Positions 44,770 through 56,704 are shown, numbered from the stretch's first letter. The stretch: DNA of 64,000 bases from Meghimatium bilineatum (GCA_034231615.1 CM067298.1:64043729-64107728), one strand, 5' to 3'. Notes: generated from the sequence alone by a model not told the origin. Made by a program: numbers and translations.

Positions 44770-45945
44770 TCAATATATCTGCAACAGTTACCGTCGAGCA
44801 GTGTGGAACGTTTTTGCTTTTAACAAGTGTTCTGTCAGTGAGCGAGCGTTCATTGGTTCTTTATAAATGACACCTGCTCAGGTGACTGTTTTCAAACCAC
44901 GAGGTATGTTTTTGGTATACTCATTTTCTGTTGAATTCTCATTGAAGCTACCGTGTCAGTGCTGTGTTGCTGACAATGTCATCCTTAAGCACAACTAGCA
45001 CGTCCCTTTGTCTATTTCTTAATGATAAATGTAACAAGACCACGCTCATGGTGGTACATAGCATCTAATAGAAGTTGCTCTCAACCTTCTTCACACATGA
45101 TCCTTTGGTGAAACATACTGGAGTAACGAGCATCCGTGTTTCTTTCTGAATTATAATTTGACATTCTTCAAGAATAACATGATTGGCTTCCACTTTCTTG
45201 ATAGTTTGATGAAGACAATTTGATAGTTTTATTTTATCATGCTAGCGAGAGCATCTCAACAAATACGACAATTATATATTTTTATATTTTAAAAAAAGTT
45301 ACCTGCTGGCATGAAGGTTCACTTCACTGTTGTTGTTTTTTTTTTTGGCCGTTTGCTTGAAAGAAAAATCAATATTGTCAATATTCTGCTGTTTTGATGT
45401 ATTCTCACAAGAGTCTGCGCACAAAAAAAAGTCGTTTGATCAATATTCGTGTCAGATTTTTTCAAAAAAGCGCTTTGCAGTAAATGGTTCGCTTGATCTT
45501 GCACAACTCATTTTATGATTTTCATTAAGTACCTCCCGTTATATCTTCAGACATCAGATGAAGATGTCACAGCGGTAAAGATTTTTATCCGATTTGATGT
45601 TTTCTGTTCGTTGTCCATTGTATAACGTTTGCACTACAATATATTTGCTGTCTGTCGTGTTTGCGTTCTTTAGTTACATCACATTTTTATTTGTTAATAA
45701 AATGTGCGTGTAGTAATGTTTTAAAAATTCAATTTTCACACCGTGGCTGCTTACGGCGAACAGTCTTGTATTTCTCCATGAAATAAGAAATGGTTAAGAA
45801 GTTGTATAAGAGTGACTTCATAGTGCGCGTTTTACCCTATATGTACTCCGTTCATTTTAATGAAGCGGCATGCCGACTGTCGAGACTACTACCACTGATA
45901 TTATGTAACTCCATAACTTCAGCGGTAATCTCCAGTGGGAAAAGT
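44770..45945. other. No element recognised
   Basis: No repeat or gene identified. Poly-T at 45332-45345. Confidence 0.35.
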
Positions 45946-45954
45946 CATTTTGGA

Positions 45955-46036
45955 ACAAGTCTTCATCAGCAGTATTCGAACCCGCGACCTCTTGAGCACA
46001 AGATGAACTCTTTAACCACTATGCCAAGGAGCTCCT
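45955..46036 (-). mobile_element. tRNA-like SINE head
   Basis: On the minus strand TTGGCATAGTGGTTAAAGAG (A box) and GGTCGCGGGTTCGAATAC (B box) lie 40 bp apart, the layout of a tRNA. The ends do not form a clear acceptor stem, so it is read as a SINE head, not a tRNA gene. Confidence 0.55.
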
Positions 46037-46265
46037 ATGTATTTCTCTTTGACAAGCTACACGCATAGTTAATGTGTATTTTTTCAGTTTAGATTTGTTT
46101 AATGTTTTTTTTAAAAGGTTGTATCCAGCCTGGTGTTATTTGTGGTCTAAAATTCCTTCTTCGATTTCAAATCGGACCACAACAGAAGTAGAGAGCAAGT
46201 ACACTATCTACTGTACAGTATCTTATTTCTTTCTTGGATATAAGGAACATCGCACTCTTCTTCCA

Positions 46266-46520
46266 ACCGTGTAATGCCAGGGCACGAAAAGGGTGCACAG
46301 AGTAACACGGCTGTTTGCTGTCCATGCATATCGTAAGAGGCGACCAAGGAGGTAGCTGTCCCATCCCATAGAGGGTCAAACTGACAGAAGCAATGTTGAA
46401 ATCTGATGTGTCCGGCCGAAAGGCACTTACATCGCATCAAGCTGTAAACCATGACACAACACATTCCACTCTCAGTATTACATTGTATTAATCTGCAGGA
46501 GTTTCAGAACTGTTGTAGAA
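46266..46520 (+). mobile_element. SINE-A copy
   Basis: CGTGTAATGCCAGGGCACG, GTAAGAGGCGACCAAGGAGG, GATGTGTCCGGCCGAAAGG, TAAACCATGACACAACAC in order. Confidence 0.85.
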
Positions 46521-46574
46521 AAAGAAACCTGTTCTGCATACGGACATTAAAGTGCCCAGAGCAGCTGTGACCAA

Positions 46575-46960
46575 CGTGTAGCTTCGTCGCTTTCTTTTTC
46601 TTCTTCTTTCGTTCACTTGAAACATGTCTATATCTGTAATTCTGTCTCCTTAATAAAACTCACTGTCTTTTATAGTTCATACAGTGGCCCATAGAGCTTT
46701 GATTCCAGTGTTGTTTCCTCTGGCCAATATGTCTGCCTCAGCGTTTCATGCTCAGAACAATCTTGAAGTATATTCTTGGTACTCTGTGCTGCCTGCCCAC
46801 ATGTGCATATGGCAGTGTTGTCAATCTTGAACTTTGTGTACATGTGACTGCGGAGTCTGTTGTGTCCTGTTCTGAGGCGTTCGTCGCTTTCAAATTGCTT
46901 CCCAAAATAGTTCTAAAATGTTCTCATTCCCATATTTTTTAAATGCTCGGTCTCTGACAA
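46575..46960 (-). mobile_element. RH2 LINE 3' fragment
   Basis: The plus strand carries ATCTGTAATTCTGTCTCC, TCATGCTCAGAACAATC and ACTCTGTGCTGCCTGCCCAC, near copies of 9786-9905. It retains only the tail of the element. Confidence 0.75.
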
Positions 46961-47284
46961 TATTTGTGTATACACACGTCATTGTTACCTTGGATGTCTG
47001 TTAAATGTTTGCAGCCTAATGCTTTTTTATGATAGTGCCTGTAACTATAATGTTTTTACTGTTTTTTTCGCTATTTGGTTTGCATTTTCTTGAAATGGAG
47101 CTTACGGTTGAAATTGTCTTGTATACTGTATTTTTTTTATAGCCGTGCCCTGTAGTCTGAGCGTTCATTGTACAGGTGATCGACCTTGTGTTTTACATAA
47201 GTACTCGCGAAATATTACAAAAGATAGTTTTGTGTCTATCCCCATTTATTACGAACAATAGAGCTATTATATCCTTCTGTATTC

Positions 47285-47800
47285 ATTCATTCATTGGTAC
47301 CATGCCTTCCGGCGTAGGCGATCATGTCTCTTCACAGTCCTCTGTTTGTAATACATTTAAATATAGTTTCTGATGATTCTACCTCACGCCAGGCTTTCAA
47401 GCCATCTAACATTTTCTCAGTTGTCTTCCACTGTCTCTCTTACCCTCGATCTTTCCAGTTGTTACGATGTTCTCCAACCCATTTCTTCTCATGACATGAC
47501 CCAGAAACTGATTGTCGTCTTCTAATACAGTTAATAAGTTCTCTATTTGAGTTGATCACTTGTAGAATTATAGCATTACTCTTACTCTTTTTAGCTGTCC
47601 ATGATATTTTCAACATTCTTCTATAAAACCACATCTCTGTGACCTCCAGATGTTTTCTTGCAATATTGTCAATTGTCGATAATTCACTACCATATAACAG
47701 TATAGGCTCTATGTAACGTTTTAGTATGTTCTTTCTTACTTCTATTGATAATGAATTACTACACAAGAGGTTCCTCATCTTTTGAAATGCTGCTTTTGTA
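47285..47800 (-). mobile_element. LINE-2 group 3' end
   Basis: A 112-codon minus frame reads RNLLCSNSLSIEVRKNILKR, YIEPILLYGSELSTID, TEMWFYRRMLKISWT: the LINE segment after the 'L-Y-G-C-E' motif. A further part to 47290 includes the shared end (CGGAAGGCATGGTACC on the minus strand). Confidence 0.85.
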
Positions 47801-47924
47801 TACGTTTTTAGTATGCAGGGATTGGGGGTCTCCAGAGGGTAATTTTAGGACTTCGACCTTTAGCAGTATACAATACTTTGAGACGAATCCTACTCAGTTG
47901 ATAAAAAAAGCAGTTGTAAAAATG

Positions 47925-48110
47925 AAGTGTTGTATTGCTTCCACAATGGTAAAAACCTTACTATTTAGCAATGCGATCCACTATGAAGTGCTGTATTGTT
48001 CCACAAGGGAAAAACCTTACTATATAGCCATGCTATCTACTATGGAATGTTGTATTGCTTCCACAAGGGGAACGTATTGCCATGCTATCTACTATGGATT
48101 TGGTATTGTA
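47925..48110. repeat. Three-copy ~58-bp tandem repeat
   Basis: Units begin AAGTGTTGTATTGCTTCCAC, continue with AAAACCTTACTAT and end CTACTATG. The third copy is shortened. The 151-codon plus frame across it (47745-48200) stays open because the unit preserves frame; no protein similarity. Confidence 0.85.
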
Positions 48111-48204
48111 TGGTTTTGGCGGGACTCTAGCGAGACGAGACCATCTGACCCTCGGCATGTGACATTTAACACATACGTTGTCTTATATGTGGGCACTTGA
48201 CAAA

Positions 48205-49420
48205 AGGGACCGATGTATCACAGATGTGGCGCAGACAAAATAACTTCATGCTTGAGAAGACACCAACTTCAGAAGTCGCTGATTAATATTCTAGCTGTAC
48301 AAATCAAAACATGATAATGATTTCTCTGAATGTTTTTTTCCCCTCCTGCTTATGTACAACTCTATGCGTTATGAAAGCAGCCACCTGTATGCAAATATAA
48401 TGATATTAATAATAAAGTCCTTAGTCATCAATACAAAAATCCCGCCAAGCATACATATCTTCCGCCATGTTATCATCGTGTACTCTCATAATTTGCTCAA
48501 AATACGATAGTATATTTTTAGAAGTTTTCTATGTGTATGCTCATCTTGTAGCACCTATTTGCTTTTATTTGCTATCAGTGTAAACGTTTTCTGTAAATTC
48601 ATATTTCTATGGTCGCAAGTGTTTATCTTGATTCACTGCTAATTGCCCAAGATTTACACACAAACATAGGTTAAGTTTAGTTTTATATAGCACTGCAGGA
48701 CACCTCACTTCTATGACACTGACTATTTACATAGAATACCTATTATAAAATACACCTTGACATTTACGTGGTGGTCTATTGTAATACTGGAAAATATTAT
48801 ATTTGGGCCACGCTTCTTGCATTGATCCCAACAAATCAAGGGAGCTGTTTATCGCGTGATATGAGGACTTTTTTTTAAAAAGTCCTTTGAGTCTCCAAAT
48901 AGTTCTTTCTGAGCTCTGTGGCCAGCGTATATATTACTTTTAGATTATCCTGGTGGGTTAGAAAAAAAAAAAAGACTTTTCGTGTCGTATTTTTCCCACC
49001 ATCGCTGTAAAGGTAATATTTTTTAATAATTCATATTATTCATTTTGGGCTACATGTGTTTTACAATAACTTTTACTGAGAATTGTTGCTCTAAGATGAT
49101 TTTATATACCAACCCACCAAAATGGTGAGAGGGGTTTGTCGAAACATAAGTAATACAAAACTACTCGTTCACTGTCGCACTTAGAGGACTCTATAAAACC
49201 AATCCGTTTAAGCATAGGCGGCAGTCAAAATATGATTTCGGGAGGTTGAAAGAATTGTTTGTTTATCCGATTTTCCTGGAGATTGGATTTAAACCCTTCT
49301 ACTGCTATGAGTCACAACATCCTTGTCTATTAATAACACAATTTCTGATTTAAATATGAATAAAGTACTCATTGTTTGCCAAATTCAACTGTTGTGTAAT
49401 GCAATCACCGGTTATTCTTA
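48205..49420. other. No element recognised
   Basis: Nothing coding is visible. AATGGTGAGAGGGGTTTGTCG at 49120 is reminiscent of element ends but unsupported. Confidence 0.35.
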
Positions 49421-49427
49421 TTTTTCC

Positions 49428-49530
49428 TACATTCTCAAACCCCCGCTGGATCGTTCTTGTAGCAGGAGCATGACCCTACTAGACTTCAAGCAGGATGTAG
49501 TCCAGAGAATGGATATATGTTGTATCCGTT
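49428..49530 (-). mobile_element. SINE-B fragment
   Basis: ACATTCTCAAACCCCCGC, GTAGCAGGAGCATGACCC, TAGACTTCAAGCAGG and TAGTCCAGAGAATGG match SINE-B reversed. Confidence 0.75.
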
Positions 49531-49689
49531 CTGAATTACGTAGTTTCATTTAGTCATATACAGGGGGCGTGGATCTGCTGTATGAATACTGTTTCTTTGC
49601 AAGTCAGGAGGCTCTCTAACAGGCAATCATGTAAGGGAATTTAATAACGCATATTTTTTCTGAGATAATCTGAAATCATATTAACGCAA

Positions 49690-49822
49690 GCGTGTCGCCG
49701 GGGACCGAAAGGCATGTTAATGTCGGATATGACCAACTGAGAGCAACATATATTGTTTCTAAGCTGCGAGTGACGAGATATCGCATTCCTTATCTATACT
49801 GCTAACCAGCTGGAGTTTAAAG
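49690..49822 (+). mobile_element. SINE-A, internally deleted copy
   Basis: GTGTCGCCGGGGACCGAAAGG joins directly to ATGTTAATGTCGGATATG, so the middle 80 bp are missing. It ends CTAACCAGCTGGAGTTTAAAG. Confidence 0.65.
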
Positions 49823-49954
49823 TTAACGTACAGTCAGAACGTGTCACAGCTAGCTACTATATACACATTAATGTCTGCATCTTCATTGAATCCAGAATAA
49901 TGTGTTTGTAAACATGCCTCTTAGTTGAACTCGCGTAATAAAAAGAAACAGTCT

Positions 49955-50100
49955 GCGTACGTTCTCATGCACCTGTTGGTAAACAGAGTGTATCCAGAGA
50001 ACAAATTGTAGTGTCACTGTTTACACTTTGTTGCGATATCTCCGCCTTTCGATGACATCGAAAACGAAGGAAGATGCCTCTTACAAAATACACGGCAGGT
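49955..50100 (-). mobile_element. SINE-A fragment
   Basis: CGTTCTCATGCACCTG, CAGAGAACAAATTG and TTGTTGCGATATCTCCGCC follow SINE-A reversed; then it breaks down. Confidence 0.6.
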
Positions 50101-50327
50101 CATATTGTTTTCAATCGATATTCCTCTTTAGAGTCCGGTTAACGCACGGGCACAGAGACGAGTATTAGCTTCTATTCTGGTGGAAAATTAATTTCATTTC
50201 GAGTAAAATGTACTGTAAAACACATGTAGCCCAAAATAAATAATGCGATTTATTAAATAACACTATCATTATAGTTGTGTTGGCAAAATAAACTCACAAG
50301 CCATTTTTTTCTGTGCCAGCAGGCTCA

Positions 50328-50609
50328 TCTTCTTCTTCGTTCGTTCTCAAACTCCTGCAGATTAGCAGGATGTAGTCCGGAGAACAGAATGCGTTGTGTC
50401 ATGGTTTACAGCATTGCTGCGATATCTGAGCATTTCGGTCTGGCACATCCGACTTCAGCATGTCTTTAAGTCACTGACGATATATGGGATGGGACAGTCA
50501 ACTCCATCCCATAACCTCCTTAGTCGCCTTTTACGATATGCGTGGAAGGTAAACAGTGTTGCTATTCTTTGCTCCCCTTTCGGGCCCCGGCAACACACGG
50601 GTGAGGCTG
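50328..50609 (-). mobile_element. SINE-A copy, full length
   Basis: Begins TCTTCTTCGTTCGTTCTC, with AACTCCTGCAGATTAGCAGG, CGGAGAACAGAATGCG, CACATCCGACTTCAGCATG, and ends CCCCGGCAACACACGGG. Flanks AGGCTCATCT and AGGCTGATCT look like a 10-bp target duplication with one mismatch. Confidence 0.92.
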
Positions 50610-50689
50610 ATCTAAAAGTACTATATGTGCTTGAACCAGTGCTGATTGAAGGGAGCCAAGACGTACAATCCCTGTTAGAAATGGTAGTA

Positions 50690-51180
50690 TGAGAAAGTGG
50701 AAACAAAGACCTCGGCCTAAACAAAAAGAAAACCGTAGTAATGCTTGCCTCATTGCAGTATTAATATTAATGATGTAAAGTTAAATAAAGTGGATAAAAT
50801 GAAGTATTTTGGCAACATTTTAACATCAGATGGCTGGTGCTCCGTTGAGGTAAAGAGCAGGATAGTACAAGTTAAATCATCATTTTTATAACAGTAGAAA
50901 CATTCTATGCAATGGAGAACTATCAATGTATATGCGAATTCGAGTAGTAGGATGTTATATCGAACCAATTCTTTTTGTGACGGATGGAAGTGGCGGGTAA
51001 AAATAAAGCTTGAAGTGAGGCTACTGATTGGTGGATTAAAAAAAAATAATGATGCAATTTCCATGGACAGCTAATGTAGGAGTTCTAAGAGATACTGGAA
51101 TAAAAAAGATAAATTATAGCAGATATTAGAAGCAGACAATCAAGATGTTTAGGGTACGTGATGACTTTTTGAATATTGTA
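50690..51180 (+). mobile_element. LINE-2 group fragment
   Basis: ATTTTGGCAACATTTTAACA, AACATTCTATGCAATGGAGA, CGAACCAATTCTTTTTG and AGAAGCAGACAATCAAG match 22.56-22.95 kb at the DNA level. Degraded. Confidence 0.75.
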
Positions 51181-51359
51181 CATGTGGAATCATGTACATG
51201 TGGCAGCTTTCATAGAACCAAGAGTCGTACAGTTTGGCGATGAGGGCAACGTTTTGCATAAGGTAGGTTTAGTCTGTGGTAAAAAAGCTAACGTTGTATA
51301 GCTGGCATTGAAACTGTAGCTAAATCAACACGGTAGAATTTGCAATGGCAATGCAGGGT

Positions 51360-51450
51360 TACTAGTTAGTATTAATACTATTAGTTAATGTTAATACTAA
51401 CTAATAACCAATTAGGCTAGTATTAATACTAACCTAGTTAGTATATCTGA
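51360..51450. repeat. Palindromic AT-rich cluster
   Basis: The palindrome TAGTATTAATACTA occurs twice, within repeated TAGTTAGTATTAATACTA, and AACTAATAAC-like variants flank it. Confidence 0.8.
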
Positions 51451-51567
51451 CATTGATAATATAAACAAAGCCAAAATAGTACATACGAAATCATTGTGCA
51501 AAGCTAATCTAACATAGTACATATAGCATTGTTAATGTAAAATTAAATCAAGAAAGCGTCAGCGTCT

Positions 51568-51808
51568 TCCTCGGGCCCATAATGGGAACAAAGAATATAC
51601 ATACTGTTATCTGCCATGGATGTCGTAAGAAGTGGTTTTGACTGTCCCATCAAATATAGAATCAACATTTTCAAGAAGTCACGCTGAATGTGTCAGGCCA
51701 ATAGGCGCAGATATTTTAGGCAACCTGTAAACTATAACATCATTCCATTCTCCGGAGCTCATCCTGCTAATCTGCAGCAGCCTGAGAACGAACACAAAAG
51801 AAGAACCA
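51568..51808 (+). mobile_element. SINE-A copy
   Basis: TCGGGCCCATAATGGGAACA, CATGGATGTCGTAAGAAG, GAATGTGTCAGGCCAATAGG, CATCCTGCTAATCTGCAGCAG, GAACGAACACAAAAGAAG in order. Confidence 0.83.
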
Positions 51809-51821
51809 ACTTACTGCTATT

Positions 51822-52430
51822 GTGTATCCCCAGGTGGATGATGGCTAGAATATCCACACTTGTCGTTAAGCGTAGAGTGGTGACAGGGAGCTTTAGTTAT
51901 CTATCAAAGGCCAGATGTGTCGCATTTACTGTGTTTATTCCATATTTGTTCAGGGCTGTCTAAATATTATCTATCCATCTTTTTCTAGGTCTTCTTCTGG
52001 CATTGTATCCAAATCGTCTCATGTTATATATTCTTGTCGATAGTTGATTTATTATTTATTTTATTTATTGTTTCTCGATATATTCTGTGCATGGTCTTAT
52101 AACCGATTCTTCTCATAATGTCATCATTTATGATTTTATCTAGTTTGGTCACTCTTGCTTTTCTCATGCATTTCATCTCACATTTTGTAAGCTTTCTCAG
52201 CTGGGCTACTGTCATCGCCCATCACTGCCATTTATGACAAAATGTTGGCATAAAAATACTGATTATCATCTGTCCCTTGATTTCCATCTTAATCTTTGAG
52301 TTGAGCACAGTAATGGTGATAGCTGGAATATCACCATGTTTGTTTTCTGGCATCTTGTCTCAATCTCTCTGTATAATTTTCGGTTGTCTATGAATATGCT
52401 TCACGGGTGTTACAGAAGTTTCATCAACTT
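51822..52430 (-). mobile_element. LINE-1 group 3' end
   Basis: The plus strand starts with the shared 3' UTR (CCCCAGGTGGATGATGG, AATATCCACACTTG). The minus frame 52215-52024 reads LRKLTKCEMKCMRKARVTKL, DKIINDDIMRRIGYKTMHRI. It matches 14.15-14.6 kb without the SINE-B. Confidence 0.85.
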
Positions 52431-52559
52431 ACTGCATGTGCCATTATGTAGATTTAGATCATTACAGTGCATTTGACATCGATAATGTAGTACTAGTCAG
52501 ACCAAAATATGACGTTGAAAAAATGAGATTTAAACAAACTGTACATATGATACCTACTA

Positions 52560-53010
52560 GTTTATAGCTAGCTCAATAGCGTTTTCTGTTGTGTTGTATG
52601 GTTGTGAGAGCTGAACACTCACTGCGGACATGGATTGACTATTGCAGGTTTTCGAATACAAATGTTACAGACGAATTCCACGAATATCCTATAGAGAACA
52701 TAAGACAAATGTGTACGTAAGAAATAAAATAGAGATGTATGCAGGTGTACAAGAACTATGCTTTAAATAGTGAAACGACGAAAACTAGCATGGTTTGAAC
52801 ATGTATGCAGACACGGTTCCTCGTAAAAAAAAACACCAGACTGCAGGTAACCGTCGAAGGGGGAAGAAGCAGAGGAGGGAAAATAAAGACATAAATAGAC
52901 AGCATCAAGGAATGGACAAGACAGGATTTTTCCTCACTCATCCACATCGTGTGCTGAAAAATCCAATGTCGTTCCCCTACTACCCTGACGGGATACGAGT
53001 TTATAGATAG
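52560..53010 (+). mobile_element. LINE 3' end with (ATAG)n tail
   Basis: Plus-strand VLYGCES, FEYKCYRRIPRISYREHKTN, VYVRNKIEMYAGVQ; after a gap IKEWTRQDFSSLIHI and the block CCCTGACGGGATACGAG, then a (ATAG)n tail. Same family as 19.74 kb and 44.4 kb. Confidence 0.8.
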
Positions 53011-53019
53011 ATAGATGAT

Positions 53020-53495
53020 ATCTAAGTCTTGTCGTTGACATTTACGCCATTTTTTTTCTTGCTTACAAATATGCACCGTTTAATTCAAACGGACTTTTCA
53101 ACAAATATGAAAGGTACTGTTCCTCTTTGTTCCTGTCCGTTATCAGTACAACTCCAGAAGCTTTAGTAAGTCGAGGGTCGCCTCATGTCATCCCTTATTC
53201 CATGTCTTTGCACAAACAACTCCGACATGTATTCTATATTTTATGCGTCAATGTCAGTGGCTTCATGGTTGACTGTTGGATATGATAAAGGACATAAAAC
53301 CTTCCTTAGCCTAGCCACATCTTTCATCTTCTCAAAGAGTTGCTATTGTTATATTTCTATTAGGTATTTATGGTATTGTTATCATGAGATTTATCACTAA
53401 ATTTGAAAGTGTCTCCACTTGTTAATGTACTCGTTGGATCTTGGACTGTAGATATGACTTCGCTCGAAAAGAGTTGAATCCTAAACATTTTACAT
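53020..53495. other. No element recognised
   Basis: Minor open frames only. Confidence 0.3.
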
Positions 53496-53505
53496 TCAAT
53501 TAGAC

Positions 53506-54140
53506 CAATGGTTTCCAACCTTTTTTTGCCCGTGGTCCAATTTGGGACACATATATTTTCGTTGCCCTGCTGGAACCTAAAAAAAATTTGCTGCTTTTCT
53601 ACAGAATTTTGTACTATTTTTTTCTTTCTTTTCGCTTTATATTCCTTTATGCATTACAACATCAGAGGTAGAAGAATTCTCTGGAGACGGCCTTTTTGTG
53701 TGCCTCATATATATTTGTTTTCGTTGATTATTTTATTTCTGTAATCCATCTTTTGCATGGTCTGCCCCTGACTTTGTATCCATCGTGTCTGTATAGTAAT
53801 GCTGTTTGCGTGGACATTATCTGATGTTAGTCTGAAAGCGTGTGAAAACCACTTAATCTTCTGTCTTCTGATGTAATCCAGGATTAGCATTGCTTTGTTA
53901 GTCGTCTGCTGTTTTCATTTCTGATTCTGTCTCTTATTGTTACTCCAAGAATTCTACGTAGACATGTCATTTCTGTTGTATATAACACTATACAATATCA
54001 TTTAATACAGTTCAGCAAACTTTCTATGACCCCGTCCCGACGGGTCTGTGACCCCCAATTTCCATATTTGTGTCTGTACCACGTCTTTGAAAATAGATGT
54101 GGCCACCTGTTGGCCATGCACTCCACGTTGAGACCCACTG
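53506..54140. mobile_element. 635-bp hAT-type element with 8-bp target duplication
   Basis: Starts CAATGGTTTCCAACCTTTTT and ends CTCCACGTTGAGACCCACTG. The reversed right end reads CAGTGGGTCTCAACG, matching the widespread CAGTGGTTCTCAACC hAT terminus. It is flanked by AATTAGAC at 53498-53505 and 54141-54148. No transposase; its middle is a LINE fragment. Confidence 0.88.
53645..53990 (-). mobile_element. LINE fragment inside the hAT element
   Basis: The minus frame reads LILDYIRRQKIKWFSHAFRL and QTRWIQSQGQTMQKMDYRNK; related to 31.57-31.9 kb. Whether it was captured or inserted later cannot be decided; no target duplication was found. Confidence 0.7.
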
Positions 54141-54149
54141 AATTAGACG

Positions 54150-54880
54150 GAGCAGACATTTTATCAACGCAGCAAAGACTCAGATTACACATTTCGATAT
54201 CATGTTTCCAACACAAGACAGTACACAGCAAATTGAAGACGTGACATGACAACACAGAAAAAGTACATTCTGAAGAGCCAAATTGTATGACAGCAAAAAA
54301 GTTAATATCGATATTGATATGGCCAACATTTGTGGTTATTCATGATAGATTAGGCCAAGTTGACATGACACATGCTGATGGCAGTTTCTATTAATATAAA
54401 TAAATACGTTACTTTCAATGAGTTTTTGTGTGTGCAAATGTCTACCTTTCTAGTGATACAAATCGTATCTCAAACGGTTACATTACCAGGTTCAACTTCT
54501 GCCACATGTATTTGTGCATCTTGAACATTCAGAAAGCAATTGCAACCTACTAAACGTAAATAGTGCCTTTACAATTGCAATAGCAAAAAAAAAAATATTA
54601 GTTATAAATGTCCTGAATTGGATATTCTGCCAATTTTTCTACCTTTATAAATAATTGAGATTACTCCCACATAATGTTGATGTCTTCTGCGGATATTGTT
54701 TACAAATTAACACCCCCCCCCCCACCACCAATCTACAAGTGCACAGAAGGTTCATAATGATCATAATTTATGATAATGAAAACGTATAATATAGCCAGTA
54801 CTAGGCTGTATACATAGCTTTAAAGGGTCCTGGTTGTGCCCTCTCCTTCCCCCTAAACCTGATCTTTATTGTCAGTGATG
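54150..54880. other. No element recognised
   Basis: C-run of 10 at about 54711. Otherwise AT-rich. Confidence 0.3.
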
Positions 54881-54884
54881 AGAT

Positions 54885-54955
54885 ACTTACAGTATGCATG
54901 AAAGGTAAACAGTGTTGCTATTCTTTGCTCCACTTTTGGACATCGGTAACTCGAG
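54885..54955 (-). mobile_element. SINE-A head fragment
   Basis: AAAGGTAAACAGTGTTGCTAT, TCTTTGCTCCACTTTTGG and ATCGGTAACTCG: the complement of the SINE-A head. Confidence 0.7.
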
Positions 54956-54959
54956 AGCG

Positions 54960-56155
54960 AATTGATTTATTACTATCGCAATGAGAGCAAAAAAGACACG
55001 ATGATGTAAAACTCTTTCAACCGCGGACGTTTGTACAATTTGTTCTCATCAGAGCTTTTTAACAACAACACCAATTTTTTTTTTTTATTAAAAAATTAAA
55101 TTAGATTGTGATTCGACGAGATATTGCCAGCCTCTCATATTGTTTTCCAAAAAAAAATAATATCAATAGGAATTGTGTGTAAAGTCGATATCCAAAATAC
55201 GTTCTCTAGTGACTGGATTATCAGAATCGCGACATCCGCCATGTATTGATGGTTCGAGGTTCCGATATAACCAAACTGGACTAACATCCGCAGTTGAAAG
55301 CAGCGTACCTGATCATAATTTTACTTTATAAAAAAAAAAAGAAGGGGAGGGAAACCTAAATGTCCGGGGAATATTTAAGAATTCAATGTTCACTTCTCTA
55401 CACTGAGATTATTAAAAATGAAGTTTTATTGGGGACTCCGCCGGTGCTACAATATTTGAGAACTGCTGCTGAAATATGTTTGTGTCAGAAAGAGATCATA
55501 ACATCATCATGTGCCGTACCGGTAGTAATATGCAGTCACTGATCTCCACAGCATTCTTAGCGCTGTACTGTGTATCAGTTTCACTGCTGATTCTATTGCA
55601 CGCCATGATGTCAAACTATCCAGTATTTTCTTTGTTTGATGCTATCTGAATATTTCCCCCCTCAGTTTTACCTGTTGTTACATTGTATTCCAAACCTTCT
55701 TTTCTTATGCTGTCCAAAAAATGTGAACTTTTTTTTCTGGTTTTTGTAATTTACTTTCTTTTCGTGTTAATCTTCTTTACTACTTGTTTTTATAGCTGTA
55801 CATGAGGTTATCGGATTTCTTCTGAAGAATCTCATGTATGTGGCCTCTAGTTTCTTACATTTTATTGGTCTACATTATATTTCTCTTCTATATGAAAGCA
55901 GTTACTATCCTTATATCCAACTCCAGCATGATATTTTCGGGTCATGCTGACCTTTAAAGAATGTTGTAGTCAACCATATACCCAAAATCCCGTAGTCGTC
56001 TTTTTCGACCTACATGACAGAGTACTATGTTACTGTTATTTGTTAATGTTGCAGGCCAATGTAACACACAGGCGGCGGTAATAAACAATCCGGCACAGGA
56101 GATACTACACAATAAAAATAAAACATAAACTTCTGATTTTTCCCGGTTATCTTTC
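54960..56155. other. No element recognised
   Basis: Several poly-A/T runs and short open frames with no similarity I recognise. Confidence 0.3.
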
Positions 56156-56159
56156 ACAC

Positions 56160-56171
56160 AATCTCTCTTTT

Positions 56172-56212
<41 letters not shown>
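56160..56212. repeat. (CT)n microsatellite
   Basis: About 50 bp of TCTC with interruptions. Confidence 0.95.
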
Positions 56213-56216
<4 letters not shown>

Positions 56217-56704
56217 ACCGCATAAGCAGTCATTCTCTATAAACACGAAGTTAACCTGAAATGTGTTCTGGTTTCCGCATTAAACATATGTTAGATAATT
56301 ACTTGCCGTCTTTATGATACCGTATCAACTTTCGCTCTCACCGTTAGGGCAGGGTTGCCATATTGGCTTTTCAAATGAAACTTTCTAAATATGGCTTCAC
56401 AAAAATAATTTCTTAGCGTCAGAAAATGGTTTGTCCATGCAACTTTTTCTTGACTTTATTATAGTGTTGTCTGTTTTTAAATGAAGATTTTAATCTTGTA
56501 ACTGCGGGATGGTCAAATCGTGTTATCACTGAAAACTGAATGTTAATATTTCAGCTTTCTAATATTTTGGTACTGTCACAATTATTTACTTTGCCATTAT
56601 AAATGGACAATTAAATTACTTCAGTGTGTGAAGAACATATTGTGAAGAACCTAGTGTCGTCAGCCAATGAAGTGCTCGCAATGAAGCTGACGAATAGTGC
56701 CTAG

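Noticed and set aside
45955..46036. Functional tRNA gene
   Set aside because: A and B boxes are present but I could not form a proper acceptor stem or a canonical anticodon arm.
47745..48200. 151-codon open frame as a gene
   Set aside because: The frame spans a tandem repeat and a LINE edge, has no motif, no flanking splice sites and no protein similarity that I recognise.
50396..50692. Open frames over SINE-A copies (recurring ending like CSPFGPRQHTG) as a conserved protein family
   Set aside because: The same peptide appears wherever SINE-A occurs, in several frames and with frequent stops; it is a by-product of the repeat.
56340..56420. hAT terminus at GCAGGGTTGCCATATTGGC
   Set aside because: Resembles 9182-9200 and known hAT ends, but no second end or target duplication could be found.
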